NCBI RefSeq assembly: GCF_045223415.1
Contig: NZ_JBEQZJ010000012.1
Coordinates: forward strand, 1 to 64,000
Direction: 5' to 3'
DNA: 64,000 bases
From: Hoskinsella mucinilytica
GTDB taxonomy: Bacteria > Bacillota_I > Bacilli_A > Erysipelotrichales > Erysipelotrichaceae
Of this stretch, positions 50,543 through 59,464 are shown piece after piece. How positions within the stretch are numbered: the stretch's first letter is position 1; each line of letters starts with the position of its first letter. Position numbers and translations under genes: made by a program. Below the pieces are notes generated by a model. It did no database searches. It was not told the DNA's origin and worked only from the letters and a program-made list of their open reading frames with translations.

Positions 50543-53500
50543 CTAAAACAGATCCAGCAATTCTTCCTTGCTCATGCTGGTAATGATACCTTCATTATTG
50601 GAAATGATGGATTCACTCAAATCCTTTTTTAGATCCTGTAAATGCAAGATTTTTTCTTCGATCGTATCTTTTGCGATAAGCTTAACTACCTGCACGTTGT
50701 TATGCTGACCAATACGATACGCACGATCGGTAGCCTGATTTTGAGCTGATACATTCCACCAAGGATCAAAGTGGATAACCACCTCTGCACTCGTTAAATT
50801 CAATCCGGTTCCTCCTGCTTTCAAAGAAATCAAGAAAACACTGGTATCATCATGATTAAATGCATTGACCATTTGTTGTCGCTTCAGCTTCGGTGTGGAT
50901 CCTTTCAAAAGGTAGTAAGGAATATCACTTGCGACCAGCTCTTTTTCCAATAATGCTAACAAACTTGTAAATTGTGAAAACAACAGGATCTTCTTATGGG
51001 AAGCTCGACAGGATTCGATATACTCCATACATGCCGCAATTTTTGCACCGACACCTTGATAGTTTTCATATAATAATCTTGGATCACAGCATAACTGACG
51101 AAGTCTTGTAAGCATGCTCAATACCATGATTTTGCTCTTGTTGACACCTTGCTGTAAAAAGCTTTCTTGTAGCTCTTCTTTCATCATCGCAACATTGGCA
51201 AGATATAATTTATTCGCTTCTTCATCCAATTCTACCAGCATCGTATGTTCCATTTTTGCTGGTAGCTCTTTTAATACATCTTTTTTCACACGTCGTAAGA
51301 TAAATGGTTCTACCAATCGTTTCAATTCTTTTAATGTCACCGGATCATTTTCTTTTACGATAGGATATTCAAAGAACTTTTTGAAATAAGCATAAGAATA
51401 TAAATATCCCGGCATTAAGAAATCAAAAATGCTCCAAAGTTCCGCAAGGGAATTTTCAATCGGGGTTCCTGTTAACGCAAATCGATGAATGCTATTGATT
51501 GCCTTCACACTGGTTGCGTTTTTGGTATTATGATTTTTGATATATTGAGCTTCATCCAAAATCTGATAAGTAAAGTTTATAGATTCATATGCTTCCACAT
51601 CACGTTTCAAATAATCATAAGAGGTGATGATGACATCATAATCTTGACAGTGTTCGATCTTGACCTTACGCTCTTCACTACTTCCGGTAATGATCAATGC
51701 GGTTAGATTCAAAGAGAATTTCTCAATCTCACTTTGCCAGTTTAAAATCAACGAGCTTGGACATACAACCAAAGAAATGCTTTCAGGATGTCTTGCTTTC
51801 TCATCTTCTAATAAGGTGATGATCTGTATCGTTTTACCGATTCCCATATCATCCGCAAGAATACCGCCGAAGCCATATTCAGCCATTGTCTTTAACCAAC
51901 GAAAGCCCACTTTCTGATAATTACGCAATATGGATTTTAAACTATCCGGTACTTTATAATCGGCATCTTGTACATTACGAATGCCACGCAAGATATCTTT
52001 GAAGCTGGAATCACGATCCACCTTGATCATATTGACTTCTTTCATACTATTGTCCAGATAAAGAGAACGATATTTTTCTACCTTAATGGATCCACTACTG
52101 ATTTCTTGTTCCTTTACATGCATGCCATCTAAAATACTGCTAAGTTCTGATAAGGCACTATCCTCTATATTCACAAAAGAACCGTTTTTCATACGATAAT
52201 ATTTTTTGTGAAGACGATAACTTGCTAAAACATCTTGTAGTTCATCAATTGGGAAATCTACGGTATCAAAATTAATTTCCAACAAATCACTTTCGATACG
52301 AACCCCCATACTGATATTGACACTATCTCTGATTTCCAGCTTCTTAAATTTATCTGTTGCATAAATATCACACATGCTATTTAATTCTTCAAAGCCATGT
52401 TGTAAAAACTCATATACGGCATCTTGAGAATGTTCGATATATGCGATACCCTCATTGGCATCAATACGTGTCATATATTTTGTAAAAACAAGACGAACAG
52501 CAATTTCTTCATTGAAATTACGAGATGTAGAAAGCATGTCACAAGAGAAGGCGTTGTATTCTTCTTTCCCATATTGATAAATCAATTTCGCTGAAATGAC
52601 ATTGCTCTTAGGCATATCGATATAGACCTTACATTCCAAAGGTAATGGTGCAAATTCAGATATATCCACTCCATGAAAGGGAATCAAAGATCGAATATTC
52701 ACCAAAACATTATTATAAAATCCCGGCATCAATTCTTTAGATATACTGAATGGACCTTTCTTTTCCAACATCGCCTTTAAAAACGGCGCAGCCTTTTGCG
52801 TATAGATTTCATCACAACGATATAAGATATTGTCCTTTAAGATATAACTATGCATTCTACCCTCTAATACACGATATTCAAGGGATGGTAAGGATATTTG
52901 ATAAAGCTGTTTCTCATCCACTTTGATATCCAGTTGAAAATCAGGATTATGATCTACGAATTTTACATTGATCAGATTTTTTTCCTTACGTCGATACATG
53001 ACTTCTTTCCCTTGATACATAGTGAAAAAATCATCTAGTGCATCTTTGGTCAAACATAAATTTCTAGCCTGTGGCGCACTTTTTAAAGCCTCTTTGCTTT
53101 GAAAGTAATACGTATCATGCTCATGTGAGCGTAAAAAACGAATCAAAGGAATGCTTTCTTCATCAAAGCTGTATAGATTATGAAGAAATTCCAGTTCTTT
53201 ACCATAACTTTTTTTAATATTATGCTCAATATCATATAAAAACTGTACGATATCTTTGATGATATATTTCTTTGCATTACCGATTTTTAATGTTACAGCC
53301 ATGATCCTTTTTTGTCTCAGTTCAAATACAGGTTCCAAATGTACCGCATTTTTAAGGTTCATAGCCAAAGAAGTATAAACAAGCTGTTCCTCATATTCAT
53401 TCATCAAACGAATGGCAACGGGATCCTGTATTGTTTGTATTGGTGTTTCCTCTAGCTTTTTATTTTCCTGATCACTTTGTACCTTTAATAATACCGCAAC

Positions 53501-53770
53501 ACAATGTGCACAACTGATAAAATTCTGTTGATGTTGAGGACAATTACAAATATGTGCTCTTACCAAAAAATCATCCTTATCCACAGACATATTTACTTCA
53601 AAATACTGTTTTTCATCCTTGATCGTTGCGTTGATCAAAATGATCTTATCATTAGAAAAATCATCAATATCAAGTGATACGATGGCATTTTCTTCCATTA
53701 GTTGTTTTCCTTTTTCAAAGGTTTCTTCATTGATCGCAAAATCCTTAATTTGCGCTGTTGTAAATTCCAT
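50543..53770 (-). CDS. SNF2-family helicase with SWIM zinc finger
   Basis: 1075 residues. An N-terminal SWIM finger (CNCPQHQQNFISCAHC at about residues 94-109), a central SNF2-associated region (about 200-580), and a helicase core. The core has motif I DDMGIGKTIQ, DEAQ box ILDEAQYIKN, motif III ALTGTPIENS and the C-terminal helicase motifs SLKAGGTGLNL and QATDRAYRIGQ. Bacterial SNF2 proteins of this type translocate on duplex DNA and affect transcription or repair. GGTGAT three bases before ATG. It heads the operon with pyrR. Confidence 0.93.
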   Translation of the reverse strand: MEFTTAQIKDFAINEETFEKGKQLMEENAIVSLDIDDFSNDKIILINATIKDEKQYFEVNMSVDKDDFLVRAHICNCPQHQQNFISCAHCVAVLLKVQSDQENKKLEETPIQTIQDPVAIRLMNEYEEQLVYTSLAMNLKNAVHLEPVFELRQKRIMAVTLKIGNAKKYIIKDIVQFLYDIEHNIKKSYGKELEFLHNLYSFDEESIPLIRFLRSHEHDTYYFQSKEALKSAPQARNLCLTKDALDDFFTMYQGKEVMYRRKEKNLINVKFVDHNPDFQLDIKVDEKQLYQISLPSLEYRVLEGRMHSYILKDNILYRCDEIYTQKAAPFLKAMLEKKGPFSISKELMPGFYNNVLVNIRSLIPFHGVDISEFAPLPLECKVYIDMPKSNVISAKLIYQYGKEEYNAFSCDMLSTSRNFNEEIAVRLVFTKYMTRIDANEGIAYIEHSQDAVYEFLQHGFEELNSMCDIYATDKFKKLEIRDSVNISMGVRIESDLLEINFDTVDFPIDELQDVLASYRLHKKYYRMKNGSFVNIEDSALSELSSILDGMHVKEQEISSGSIKVEKYRSLYLDNSMKEVNMIKVDRDSSFKDILRGIRNVQDADYKVPDSLKSILRNYQKVGFRWLKTMAEYGFGGILADDMGIGKTIQIITLLEDEKARHPESISLVVCPSSLILNWQSEIEKFSLNLTALIITGSSEERKVKIEHCQDYDVIITSYDYLKRDVEAYESINFTYQILDEAQYIKNHNTKNATSVKAINSIHRFALTGTPIENSLAELWSIFDFLMPGYLYSYAYFKKFFEYPIVKENDPVTLKELKRLVEPFILRRVKKDVLKELPAKMEHTMLVELDEEANKLYLANVAMMKEELQESFLQQGVNKSKIMVLSMLTRLRQLCCDPRLLYENYQGVGAKIAACMEYIESCRASHKKILLFSQFTSLLALLEKELVASDIPYYLLKGSTPKLKRQQMVNAFNHDDTSVFLISLKAGGTGLNLTSAEVVIHFDPWWNVSAQNQATDRAYRIGQHNNVQVVKLIAKDTIEEKILHLQDLKKDLSESIISNNEGIITSMSKEELLDLF

Positions 53771-53880
53771 GGGATCACCTAGCTTTCCATTATCTTATTG
53801 TATCATTTTTTATAGGAAAATGCTCTAGTTTATTGCACAATGCTTTAGAAAATACGTAGTTACAAATTCATTCAAAAGAG

Positions 53881-53909
53881 AAAAAAAGCAGTATTCTTAT
53901 GAATACCGC
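53881..53909 (-). terminator. Terminator of flavin reductase-rubredoxin gene
   Basis: Minus strand: stem with GTATTC/GAATAC core and flanking G-C pairs (53909-53901 with 53896-53888), TTAT-type loop, then seven T residues. Confidence 0.8.
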
Positions 53910-53920
53910 ATAGTATAACA

Positions 53921-54547
53921 TCAATCGATTTTTTCAAAGACAGCTGCCGGAGCACCACATACAGGACAGATATAATCTTCTGGTAGTGGATCCCCTTCAT
54001 AAATATAACCGCAAATTGTACATCTCCAGCCTTTCTTTTCCGTTTTTGCCTGATAACTGGAAGCATTCTTTGGCGTTGTACCATTTTTTACTTTATGATA
54101 ATAAGCATAGGTCATGACCTCTTCTTGGCTGATGACATCGCAATCGATGACTTCTCCAATAAAGATGACATGGGTTCCGATATCTAATTGATGAACGACC
54201 TTACAAGTATAGTAGGCAGCGGTATGTTCAGTTAAATAAGGAATGTTTTGGATATCTCGTTTACTTGCGATACCTTCATACTTTTCATGATCTTTACTAG
54301 ATTGAAATCCAAAGCGTTTGATGGTATCCATTGGTACATCCTGTGTCAAAGCAACGGCGTTGAATTTCCCGGAAGCCTCGATTACTTGTTTGGTATAGTT
54401 GTCTTTATTGACGGCAACCGATAACTGTATCGGAGATGCTGTTACTTGATGTAAAGTGTTAACTACACAACCTGCATCTTTGCCTTCAAAGTTGCTGGAA
54501 ATGATATATAAGCCATAACTTAGTTTGAATAATGCTGTTTCGTTCAT
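53921..54547 (-). CDS. hrb: Flavin reductase-rubredoxin fusion (high-molecular-weight rubredoxin)
   Basis: 208 residues. The N-terminal flavin reductase-like domain (about 1-155) has the CVVNTLHQVTASPI and VAVNKDNYT segments typical of FMN-binding NAD(P)H oxidoreductases. The C-terminal rubredoxin domain (about 172-208) has CTICGYIYEGD and CPVCGAP, supplying four Cys for one iron. Such Hrb proteins pass electrons to flavodiiron proteins that reduce NO or O2 in anaerobes. It is transcribed alone with AAGGAGG before the start, and no flavodiiron gene is adjacent. Confidence 0.9.
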   Translation of the reverse strand: MNETALFKLSYGLYIISSNFEGKDAGCVVNTLHQVTASPIQLSVAVNKDNYTKQVIEASGKFNAVALTQDVPMDTIKRFGFQSSKDHEKYEGIASKRDIQNIPYLTEHTAAYYTCKVVHQLDIGTHVIFIGEVIDCDVISQEEVMTYAYYHKVKNGTTPKNASSYQAKTEKKGWRCTICGYIYEGDPLPEDYICPVCGAPAAVFEKID

Positions 54548-54673
54548 AATATCCTCCTTCTTAAGAATTATTCTTATCTTTATGTATATAGTATGCTCTG
54601 ATTTTATAAAAAAGTACAGCTATTTGCTTCTTTTCATCATCAATTGCATAAAATTATAAGAATTCATTCAATT

Positions 54674-54727
54674 ATTACGCTTTGTTTACATCGCATTCAC
54701 AAAATAGGGACAAAATTCCAGTATGAT
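54674..54727 (+). promoter_or_regulatory. phnD promoter with Pho-box repeat
   Basis: Hexamers TTTACA (54685-54690) and TTCACA (54696-54701) with a 5-base spacer, a further upstream unit ATTACG (54674-54679) in the same 11-base phase, and a -10 TATGAT (54722-54727) exactly 20 bases after the second hexamer. Resembles PhoP boxes (TTAACA direct repeats). Confidence 0.7.
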
Positions 54728-54772
54728 ATGCTCGTGCCAGGGGCATAAATGAAGATGAAAAAGGAGAACGAA

Positions 54773-55744
54773 ATGAAAAAAAGAATGAGTATCGTGATGA
54801 GTGCAATTCTTGGATTGACGTTGATGGCCGGTTGTTCATCAAGTTCAGCAAAAGAGGATATTACCATTGCATTTTTGCCAAATGAGGATAGTGCTCAGCG
54901 AAGTGAAGAGGCATTTGATATGCTGAAAGAAGAAGTTCAAGCAGCTTTGGGAGATGCGTACAATGTTAAAATTGCGGTATTAGATGATTATTCTGCAGTA
55001 ACCGAGGCAATGTTATCAGGTACAGCACAAATTGCATGGGAAAGTGGTGGAACTTTTGCGACGACCTATTTAAAAAATGATAAAGTACTACCTATCTTAA
55101 GCTATGGACCAAATGGTGATCCAGAACAATCAGGATATCGTGCTTATATTGCGACAAATGCAAAAAATAAAGGCGATTTTGAAGGGAAAAGCAGAGAAGA
55201 AAAACTTGCACAGTTGAAAGGAAAATCCTTTAGCTTTGTATCCGCAACCAGTACCAGTGGATGTATGGTACCTACACAATCTTTATGGGGCATCTTTGGT
55301 GATGAAGGATCTAAGGATGTAAGCGATAAGGAACAAATTAATGTGAAAAATGCGGATAACGGTGGTTTATTCTCAGATGTACAATATGGTGGAAATCATC
55401 CGGGTTCCGTTACGTTGATCGTTCAAGATAAAGTATATGCCGGAGCATATTGTTGTAATTATGCAGAGGGTTATGAAGATGACTTGTATGTCATTGATGA
55501 ACAATTCGTACCTAATGGACCAATGTGGGTAAATACCGAGGTGTTGGGAGAAGAAAATGTGAAGAAATTAACACAACATTTTACCGGACTGACATCTGAA
55601 ACTGCGATCAATAAGGATTTCTTCAGTAAGGATAAAGGGTTTTTCTTTGAGGCAGAGGATGATACAACAAATTACAAATTCTTTCAAACAGATGTAGATC
55701 GTTATCAGTTCATTATTGAAATGGCGAAAGATCAACAGAAATAG
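54773..55744 (+). CDS. phnD: Phosphonate ABC transporter binding lipoprotein PhnD
   Basis: 323 residues. Signal peptide with lipobox LMAGC at about residues 17-21. PhnD-family features: IAFLPNEDS at the mature N-terminus, ILDDYSAVTEAMLSGTAQIAW-like segment (VTEAMLSGTAQIAW), FVSATSTSGCMVPTQ and YAGAYCCNYAEG. It binds phosphonate or phosphite outside the cell. Start is the ATG after AAAGGAG; an upstream in-frame ATG at 54749 is disfavoured. It has its own Pho-box promoter and a terminator, so it is a monocistronic unit and can be made in excess over the permease. Confidence 0.93.
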   Translation: MKKRMSIVMSAILGLTLMAGCSSSSAKEDITIAFLPNEDSAQRSEEAFDMLKEEVQAALGDAYNVKIAVLDDYSAVTEAMLSGTAQIAWESGGTFATTYLKNDKVLPILSYGPNGDPEQSGYRAYIATNAKNKGDFEGKSREEKLAQLKGKSFSFVSATSTSGCMVPTQSLWGIFGDEGSKDVSDKEQINVKNADNGGLFSDVQYGGNHPGSVTLIVQDKVYAGAYCCNYAEGYEDDLYVIDEQFVPNGPMWVNTEVLGEENVKKLTQHFTGLTSETAINKDFFSKDKGFFFEAEDDTTNYKFFQTDVDRYQFIIEMAKDQQK

Positions 55745-55749
55745 ATAGG

Positions 55750-55773
55750 AAAAGATCTTCGGATCTTTTTCTT
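55750..55773 (+). terminator. phnD terminator
   Basis: 8-bp stem AAAAGATC/GATCTTTT (55750-55757 with 55762-55769) capped by a stable C(UUCG)G loop, with T residues following. Confidence 0.85.
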
Positions 55774-55791
55774 TTATAAAATAATTGAGTT

Positions 55792-55845
55792 ATTACCAAG
55801 GCTTAACCTCGCTTTAACAAATCATGGAAAAGCTTAGGCTATAAT
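55792..55845 (+). promoter_or_regulatory. phnCEE promoter with Pho-box repeat
   Basis: Three hexamers with 5-base spacers: ATTACC (55792-55797), TTAACC (55803-55808) and TTAACA (55814-55819). A perfect TATAAT (55840-55845) lies exactly 20 bases after the last. The predicted start near 55852 puts an apparent upstream start codon at 55844 outside the message. Confidence 0.75.
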
Positions 55846-55876
55846 GCTAGTGTGTGATAAAGGAAAAGGTGAAGTT

Positions 55877-56668
55877 ATGAGAAAAGAAATCTTAAAAGTA
55901 GAGCATATATCGAAAACATATCAACCCAATGCGGTCAAAGCGTTAAAGGATGCGTCATTTACGCTTCATGAAGGAGAGCTAGTGAGTGTCATAGGACCAA
56001 GTGGTTCAGGAAAAAGTACATTGCTTCGTTGTATGAATAGGATGATCGATACCAGTGAAGGAAACATTTATTTTCTGGGGCAAGATGTTACGAAAGCGAA
56101 TAAAAAGGAAATACGAGAAATCAGAAGAAATATCGGTATGATCTTTCAACACTATAATTTAGTATATCGTCTAAATGTATTGGAAAATGTGTTACATGGT
56201 AGATTGGGGTATTATCCGGCTTGGAAGAGTGCTTTAGGTATGTATCAGGATCAAGATGTGGAAAAGGCAGCACAGTTATTAGAGTTGCTTGGCTTAAAGG
56301 ATCGATTATATGATCAATGTTCTATGTTATCAGGTGGCCAAAAGCAGCGAGTAGGGATCGCCAGAGCATTGATACAGGACCCTAAACTTGTGCTATGTGA
56401 TGAACCGATTGCATCTTTAGATCCTCAATCAAGCAAGGTGATCATGGAATATCTTCACGATATCGTTAAAACAATGAATATCCCTTGTATCGTGAATTTA
56501 CATCAGGTGGATGTGGCTCTTCATTATTCAGATCGTATCATTGGCATGCATGAAGGAGAAATCGTTTTTCAAGGGAAGCCAAAGGAATTGACCAATGAGA
56601 TGATCGAGCGAATCTATGGAGTATCCATAAGTGAATTGATCGGTAAGGTAGAGGAGAGTGGCGCATGA
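55877..56668 (+). CDS. phnC: Phosphonate ABC transporter ATPase PhnC
   Basis: 263 residues. Walker A GPSGSGKST, signature LSGGQKQR, Walker B LVLCDEPIASLDP, and switch His NLHQVDVA. The RIGMIFQHYNLVYRLNVLENVLHGRLG-type stretch (GMIFQHYNLV, NVLHGRLG) is distinctive of PhnC. Start is the ATG after AAAGGTGAAG, downstream of the predicted transcription start. Overlaps phnE by ATGA. Confidence 0.94.
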   Translation: MRKEILKVEHISKTYQPNAVKALKDASFTLHEGELVSVIGPSGSGKSTLLRCMNRMIDTSEGNIYFLGQDVTKANKKEIREIRRNIGMIFQHYNLVYRLNVLENVLHGRLGYYPAWKSALGMYQDQDVEKAAQLLELLGLKDRLYDQCSMLSGGQKQRVGIARALIQDPKLVLCDEPIASLDPQSSKVIMEYLHDIVKTMNIPCIVNLHQVDVALHYSDRIIGMHEGEIVFQGKPKELTNEMIERIYGVSISELIGKVEESGA

Positions 56669-57438
56669 GTTATTTTGTGAAAAGAAGAAGGCATTTATTA
56701 TTTCTTGTATGTATGGTCATTGTATTTTTGTTTTTAGCAACCTTACGTTTAGAAATCAATTGGCTTTCGATCTTGATGAATGCAAGGACGTCTTTTGATC
56801 GCTTTATGGTAGAGTATATTCCATTGGATGTTTCTGAATTATCTTCACAGTTATATCAGCTATGGATTACGGTTGTCATTAGTATTGCCGGTGCGTTTGT
56901 CGGTATGGTTCTTGCGTTTTTTTCTTCCTTGGCATTATCTAAGCATACAGGAAAACATAAGGCATTGACCTATGTAGTGAGAAGTTTTGCGTCTTTTACC
57001 AGAAACATTCCGGAAGCTGTTTGGGCAATCTTATTGATCCCGTTTTTATGGTTTGGGGAGTTTCTTGGGTTTCTTGTTATGTGTATCATCTCATATGGCT
57101 TTTTGACTAGAACCTTTGCGGATGAAATAGATGAAGCAAATAGCAATTGTCTTGAAGCATTGAGTGCCACCGGTGCAGGTTATTGGCAAATCGTATTTCA
57201 TGGTGTGATTCCCGAAACAATGCCATCTTTGATATCTTGGAGCTTATATGCAGCGGAAAACAATATTCGAAGTGCAACGGTAGTTGGCATGCTTGCGGGC
57301 GGTGGAATCGGTTGGTTGATGGGTGTGTATAAAGGCTTTTATCAAATGCATCTTATGGCAACAAGCATCGTATTGATCGTTCTTGTGGTCATTTTGACAG
57401 ATCAGATATCAACTCAGATCAGAAAGAGGTTATTATAA
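56665..57438 (+). CDS. phnE: Phosphonate ABC permease PhnE, first copy
   Basis: 257 residues with about six membrane segments. The permease motif ALSATGAGYWQIVFHGVIPETMP is the EAA loop and RNIPEAVWAILLIPF the preceding conserved segment. It overlaps phnC (ATGA) and the second permease gene by one base (TAATG). The pair probably form a heterodimeric channel, as in other Firmicutes with PhnE1/PhnE2. Confidence 0.93.
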   Translation: MSYFVKRRRHLLFLVCMVIVFLFLATLRLEINWLSILMNARTSFDRFMVEYIPLDVSELSSQLYQLWITVVISIAGAFVGMVLAFFSSLALSKHTGKHKALTYVVRSFASFTRNIPEAVWAILLIPFLWFGEFLGFLVMCIISYGFLTRTFADEIDEANSNCLEALSATGAGYWQIVFHGVIPETMPSLISWSLYAAENNIRSATVVGMLAGGGIGWLMGVYKGFYQMHLMATSIVLIVLVVILTDQISTQIRKRLL

Positions 57439-58298
57439 TGGAAACATCTATGACATTACAGAAACAAACATCTACGTTACAAAGGAAAAAAAGAGGCCGG
57501 TATCGTATCAAACAGGTGGATAAAACTTCTCGTATGATATTAGGAATTCTAGTTGTTTTTGCATTTGTTTTTCTTTATTTTATTACGGTTATGTGTGAAT
57601 ATCGTTGGGATCAGGTGCGCATTGATTTTATTTTAGAAATCTTACCAAAGTTTGTTGATTTCTCACAACTATCTTCCTCTTTTTGGCAAAGTATCGGTTA
57701 TTCTTTGATCAATACGGTGTTATTGAGTGTGGTCACTACGCTTCTTGGGGCTATGATTGGATTGTTTCTTGGTCTTGGCGCAGCCAGAAATTTATCTCAT
57801 CCTTTTATATCCAATGTGATTCGTGCATTTGCGGGATTTATTAGGGCAGTACCTACGATCATTTGGGCAATCTTGTTTGTATCAGGATTTGGTTTGAGCG
57901 CTACTACTGCAATTGTCGGGATGTCATTTCATAGCATTGCGTATTTTATCAAATCCTATTCTGAGGCTTTTGAAGAGGTAGAGGAAGGAACATTAGAGGC
58001 AATGCGTGCTACCGGTGCGAATTGGTGGCAGATCGTAACCAGTGCGATTCTTCCATCTTCATTCACCAAAATGATATCTTGGGTTGCGATGCGTAGTGAA
58101 ATGAATTTTGCGGCTGCGGTTATCATTGGACCTGCAGTCGGTGTACCGGGAACGATCGGTTCCATTTTAAATCAATGCTCAAGAGCAGGTGATTATGGGG
58201 GCCTTGGTTTATGTGTGTTGACGATTTTTCTAACAGCATTGGTGTTTGAAGTGATGATTACCAGATATAAACAAAAAACCATTGTAAATGCATCTTAA
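57438..58298 (+). CDS. phnE: Phosphonate ABC permease PhnE, second copy
   Basis: 286 residues, a paralogue of the first permease with a longer basic N-terminus (about 1-30) and six membrane segments. It has RAVPTIIWAILFVSGFG, EEGTLEAMRATGANWWQIV (EAA loop) and MNFAAAVIIGPAVGVPGTIG. Starts at the TAATG junction with the first copy; a terminator follows. It completes the phnCEE unit. Confidence 0.93.
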   Translation: METSMTLQKQTSTLQRKKRGRYRIKQVDKTSRMILGILVVFAFVFLYFITVMCEYRWDQVRIDFILEILPKFVDFSQLSSSFWQSIGYSLINTVLLSVVTTLLGAMIGLFLGLGAARNLSHPFISNVIRAFAGFIRAVPTIIWAILFVSGFGLSATTAIVGMSFHSIAYFIKSYSEAFEEVEEGTLEAMRATGANWWQIVTSAILPSSFTKMISWVAMRSEMNFAAAVIIGPAVGVPGTIGSILNQCSRAGDYGGLGLCVLTIFLTALVFEVMITRYKQKTIVNAS

Positions 58299-58300
58299 GA

Positions 58301-58325
58301 GAAGGTCGAAGGATCTTCTTTTTTC
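58301..58325 (+). terminator. phnCEE terminator
   Basis: 7-bp stem GAAGGTC/GATCTTC (58301-58307 with 58312-58318, one G-U pair), GAAG loop, then T residues. Confidence 0.75.
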
Positions 58326-58351
58326 TTATGATCAGAAATGTGTTTTTTTCG

Positions 58352-58417
58352 TTAACGCTAAATAAAACAAAACATTTACCTTCTGTTAACAGAAAATACA
58401 AGTAATCAAGGTACACT
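58352..58417 (+). promoter_or_regulatory. phnG operon promoter with Pho-box repeat
   Basis: TTTACC (58375-58380) and TTAACA (58386-58391) with a 5-base spacer, preceded by AAAACA (58364-58369) in phase and TTAACG (58352-58357) one base out. A -10 TACACT (58412-58417) again lies exactly 20 bases after the last hexamer. Confidence 0.72.
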
Positions 58418-58441
58418 AAGCCTGTACACAAGGAGGATATG

Positions 58442-58864
58442 ATGAAACGAAAAGAGCGTACACAGATTCTGGTTCATTGTCGAGGATCATTCTTACGGAA
58501 ATGGGCAAAACGTCTGGAAGAAGAAGCAGAGATGAAGATGATAGAAGAGCCTAGCATGGGTCTGGTGATGATCCAAATGCGAGAAAGCGGGAAACAGTCA
58601 TTGTTTTATCCCGGTGAGATTTTGGTTTCTGAAGCAAAAGTGGAATGCAAGGGGATCGTCGGTATTGGTATCCTCACCGGAAATGAGCTTCAAAAGGCAT
58701 ATGATCTGGCGGTAATCGATGCTGCTTATGGTGCAAGATTAGCGCCTATTCAAGATTTAGAGAAAGATTTGATGAAAGAACAAAAGCGACAGATGGAACA
58801 AAAGAAGATGCAAATGCAGAAGATTTTAGAAACAAAAGTGAACTTTGAAACGATGGATGTATAA
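58442..58864 (+). CDS. phnG: C-P lyase core subunit PhnG
   Basis: 140 residues. Part of the PhnGHIJ core that makes ribose 1-methylphosphonate 5-triphosphate from ATP and phosphonate and then cleaves the C-P bond. Family features include the AEMKMIEEPSMGLVMIQMRES region, the FYPGEILVSEAKVE segment (FYLGEVLVTE in relatives) and GIGILTGNELQKAYDLAVIDAA split over the helix. AGGAGG is five bases before the second of two adjacent ATGs. First gene of the lyase operon behind a Pho-box promoter. Confidence 0.92.
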   Translation: MKRKERTQILVHCRGSFLRKWAKRLEEEAEMKMIEEPSMGLVMIQMRESGKQSLFYPGEILVSEAKVECKGIVGIGILTGNELQKAYDLAVIDAAYGARLAPIQDLEKDLMKEQKRQMEQKKMQMQKILETKVNFETMDV

Positions 58865-58875
58865 GGAGAGCAATG

Positions 58876-59457
58876 ATGAAATTTGATATGGTGTTTGATG
58901 TACAAAAAGCATTTCGTAAGGTAGTAGAAGCATTTTCTTATCCCGGTGATATCGTTTCTTTTCAAGAAGAGGGAAGGTTTCTGGAAGATGTTGATGGCTG
59001 TTATCCAGCTACCATGATCTTAATGCATATGTTGTTAGATACGGATACAAGCTTTGGGGTGGACAGTGTTGATGATCAGCTGGCACTTCAATGTAGTAAG
59101 ATGACACATGCACGAAGGGTTTCTTTTGATAAAGCAGATTATATCTTTGTGACAAAAGAGCATCCACAAAGACTTGCGGAAATCATAGAAGAGGCGAAAG
59201 AGGGAACTTTGGAAAATCCACATCAAAGTGCGACCTTCATTATAGAATGTGAGCAATTGATACAAGATGGGGATCTTATATTGGAGGGTTGTGGGATCTT
59301 AGATGAAAAACGAGTTACGATCCAAATGGAGGAGGCATGGCTTGATGCAAGAGAGAAAAAAAATCACGAGTTTCCTTTAGGAATCGATATGATCCTAACG
59401 GATGTATTTGGCAATGTTATGGCATTACCAAGAACAACACGGATCAAGAAAGGATGA
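58876..59457 (+). CDS. phnH: C-P lyase core subunit PhnH
   Basis: 193 residues. PhnH is a PLP-transferase-like fold protein without PLP that scaffolds the PhnGHIJ complex. Recognisable: the N-terminal DVQKAFRKVVEAFSYPGDI (FR.vm.amSrPG in relatives), LLDTDTSFGV, and HPQSATF-like HQSATFIIEC with GPGI-like EGCGIL. AAGGAG is four bases before an ATG at 58873 and seven before that at 58876. Lies 11 bases after phnG. Confidence 0.9.
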   Translation: MKFDMVFDVQKAFRKVVEAFSYPGDIVSFQEEGRFLEDVDGCYPATMILMHMLLDTDTSFGVDSVDDQLALQCSKMTHARRVSFDKADYIFVTKEHPQRLAEIIEEAKEGTLENPHQSATFIIECEQLIQDGDLILEGCGILDEKRVTIQMEEAWLDAREKKNHEFPLGIDMILTDVFGNVMALPRTTRIKKG

Positions 59458-59464
59458 ACAAGAT

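Noticed and set aside
53771..53870. Possible small gene upstream of the SNF2 gene
   Set aside because: Only short frames without ribosome sites; sequence fits a minus-strand promoter with -10 TACAAT.
55844..55876. Upstream start for phnC
   Set aside because: Falls inside the TATAAT -10 box, so it is not in the message.
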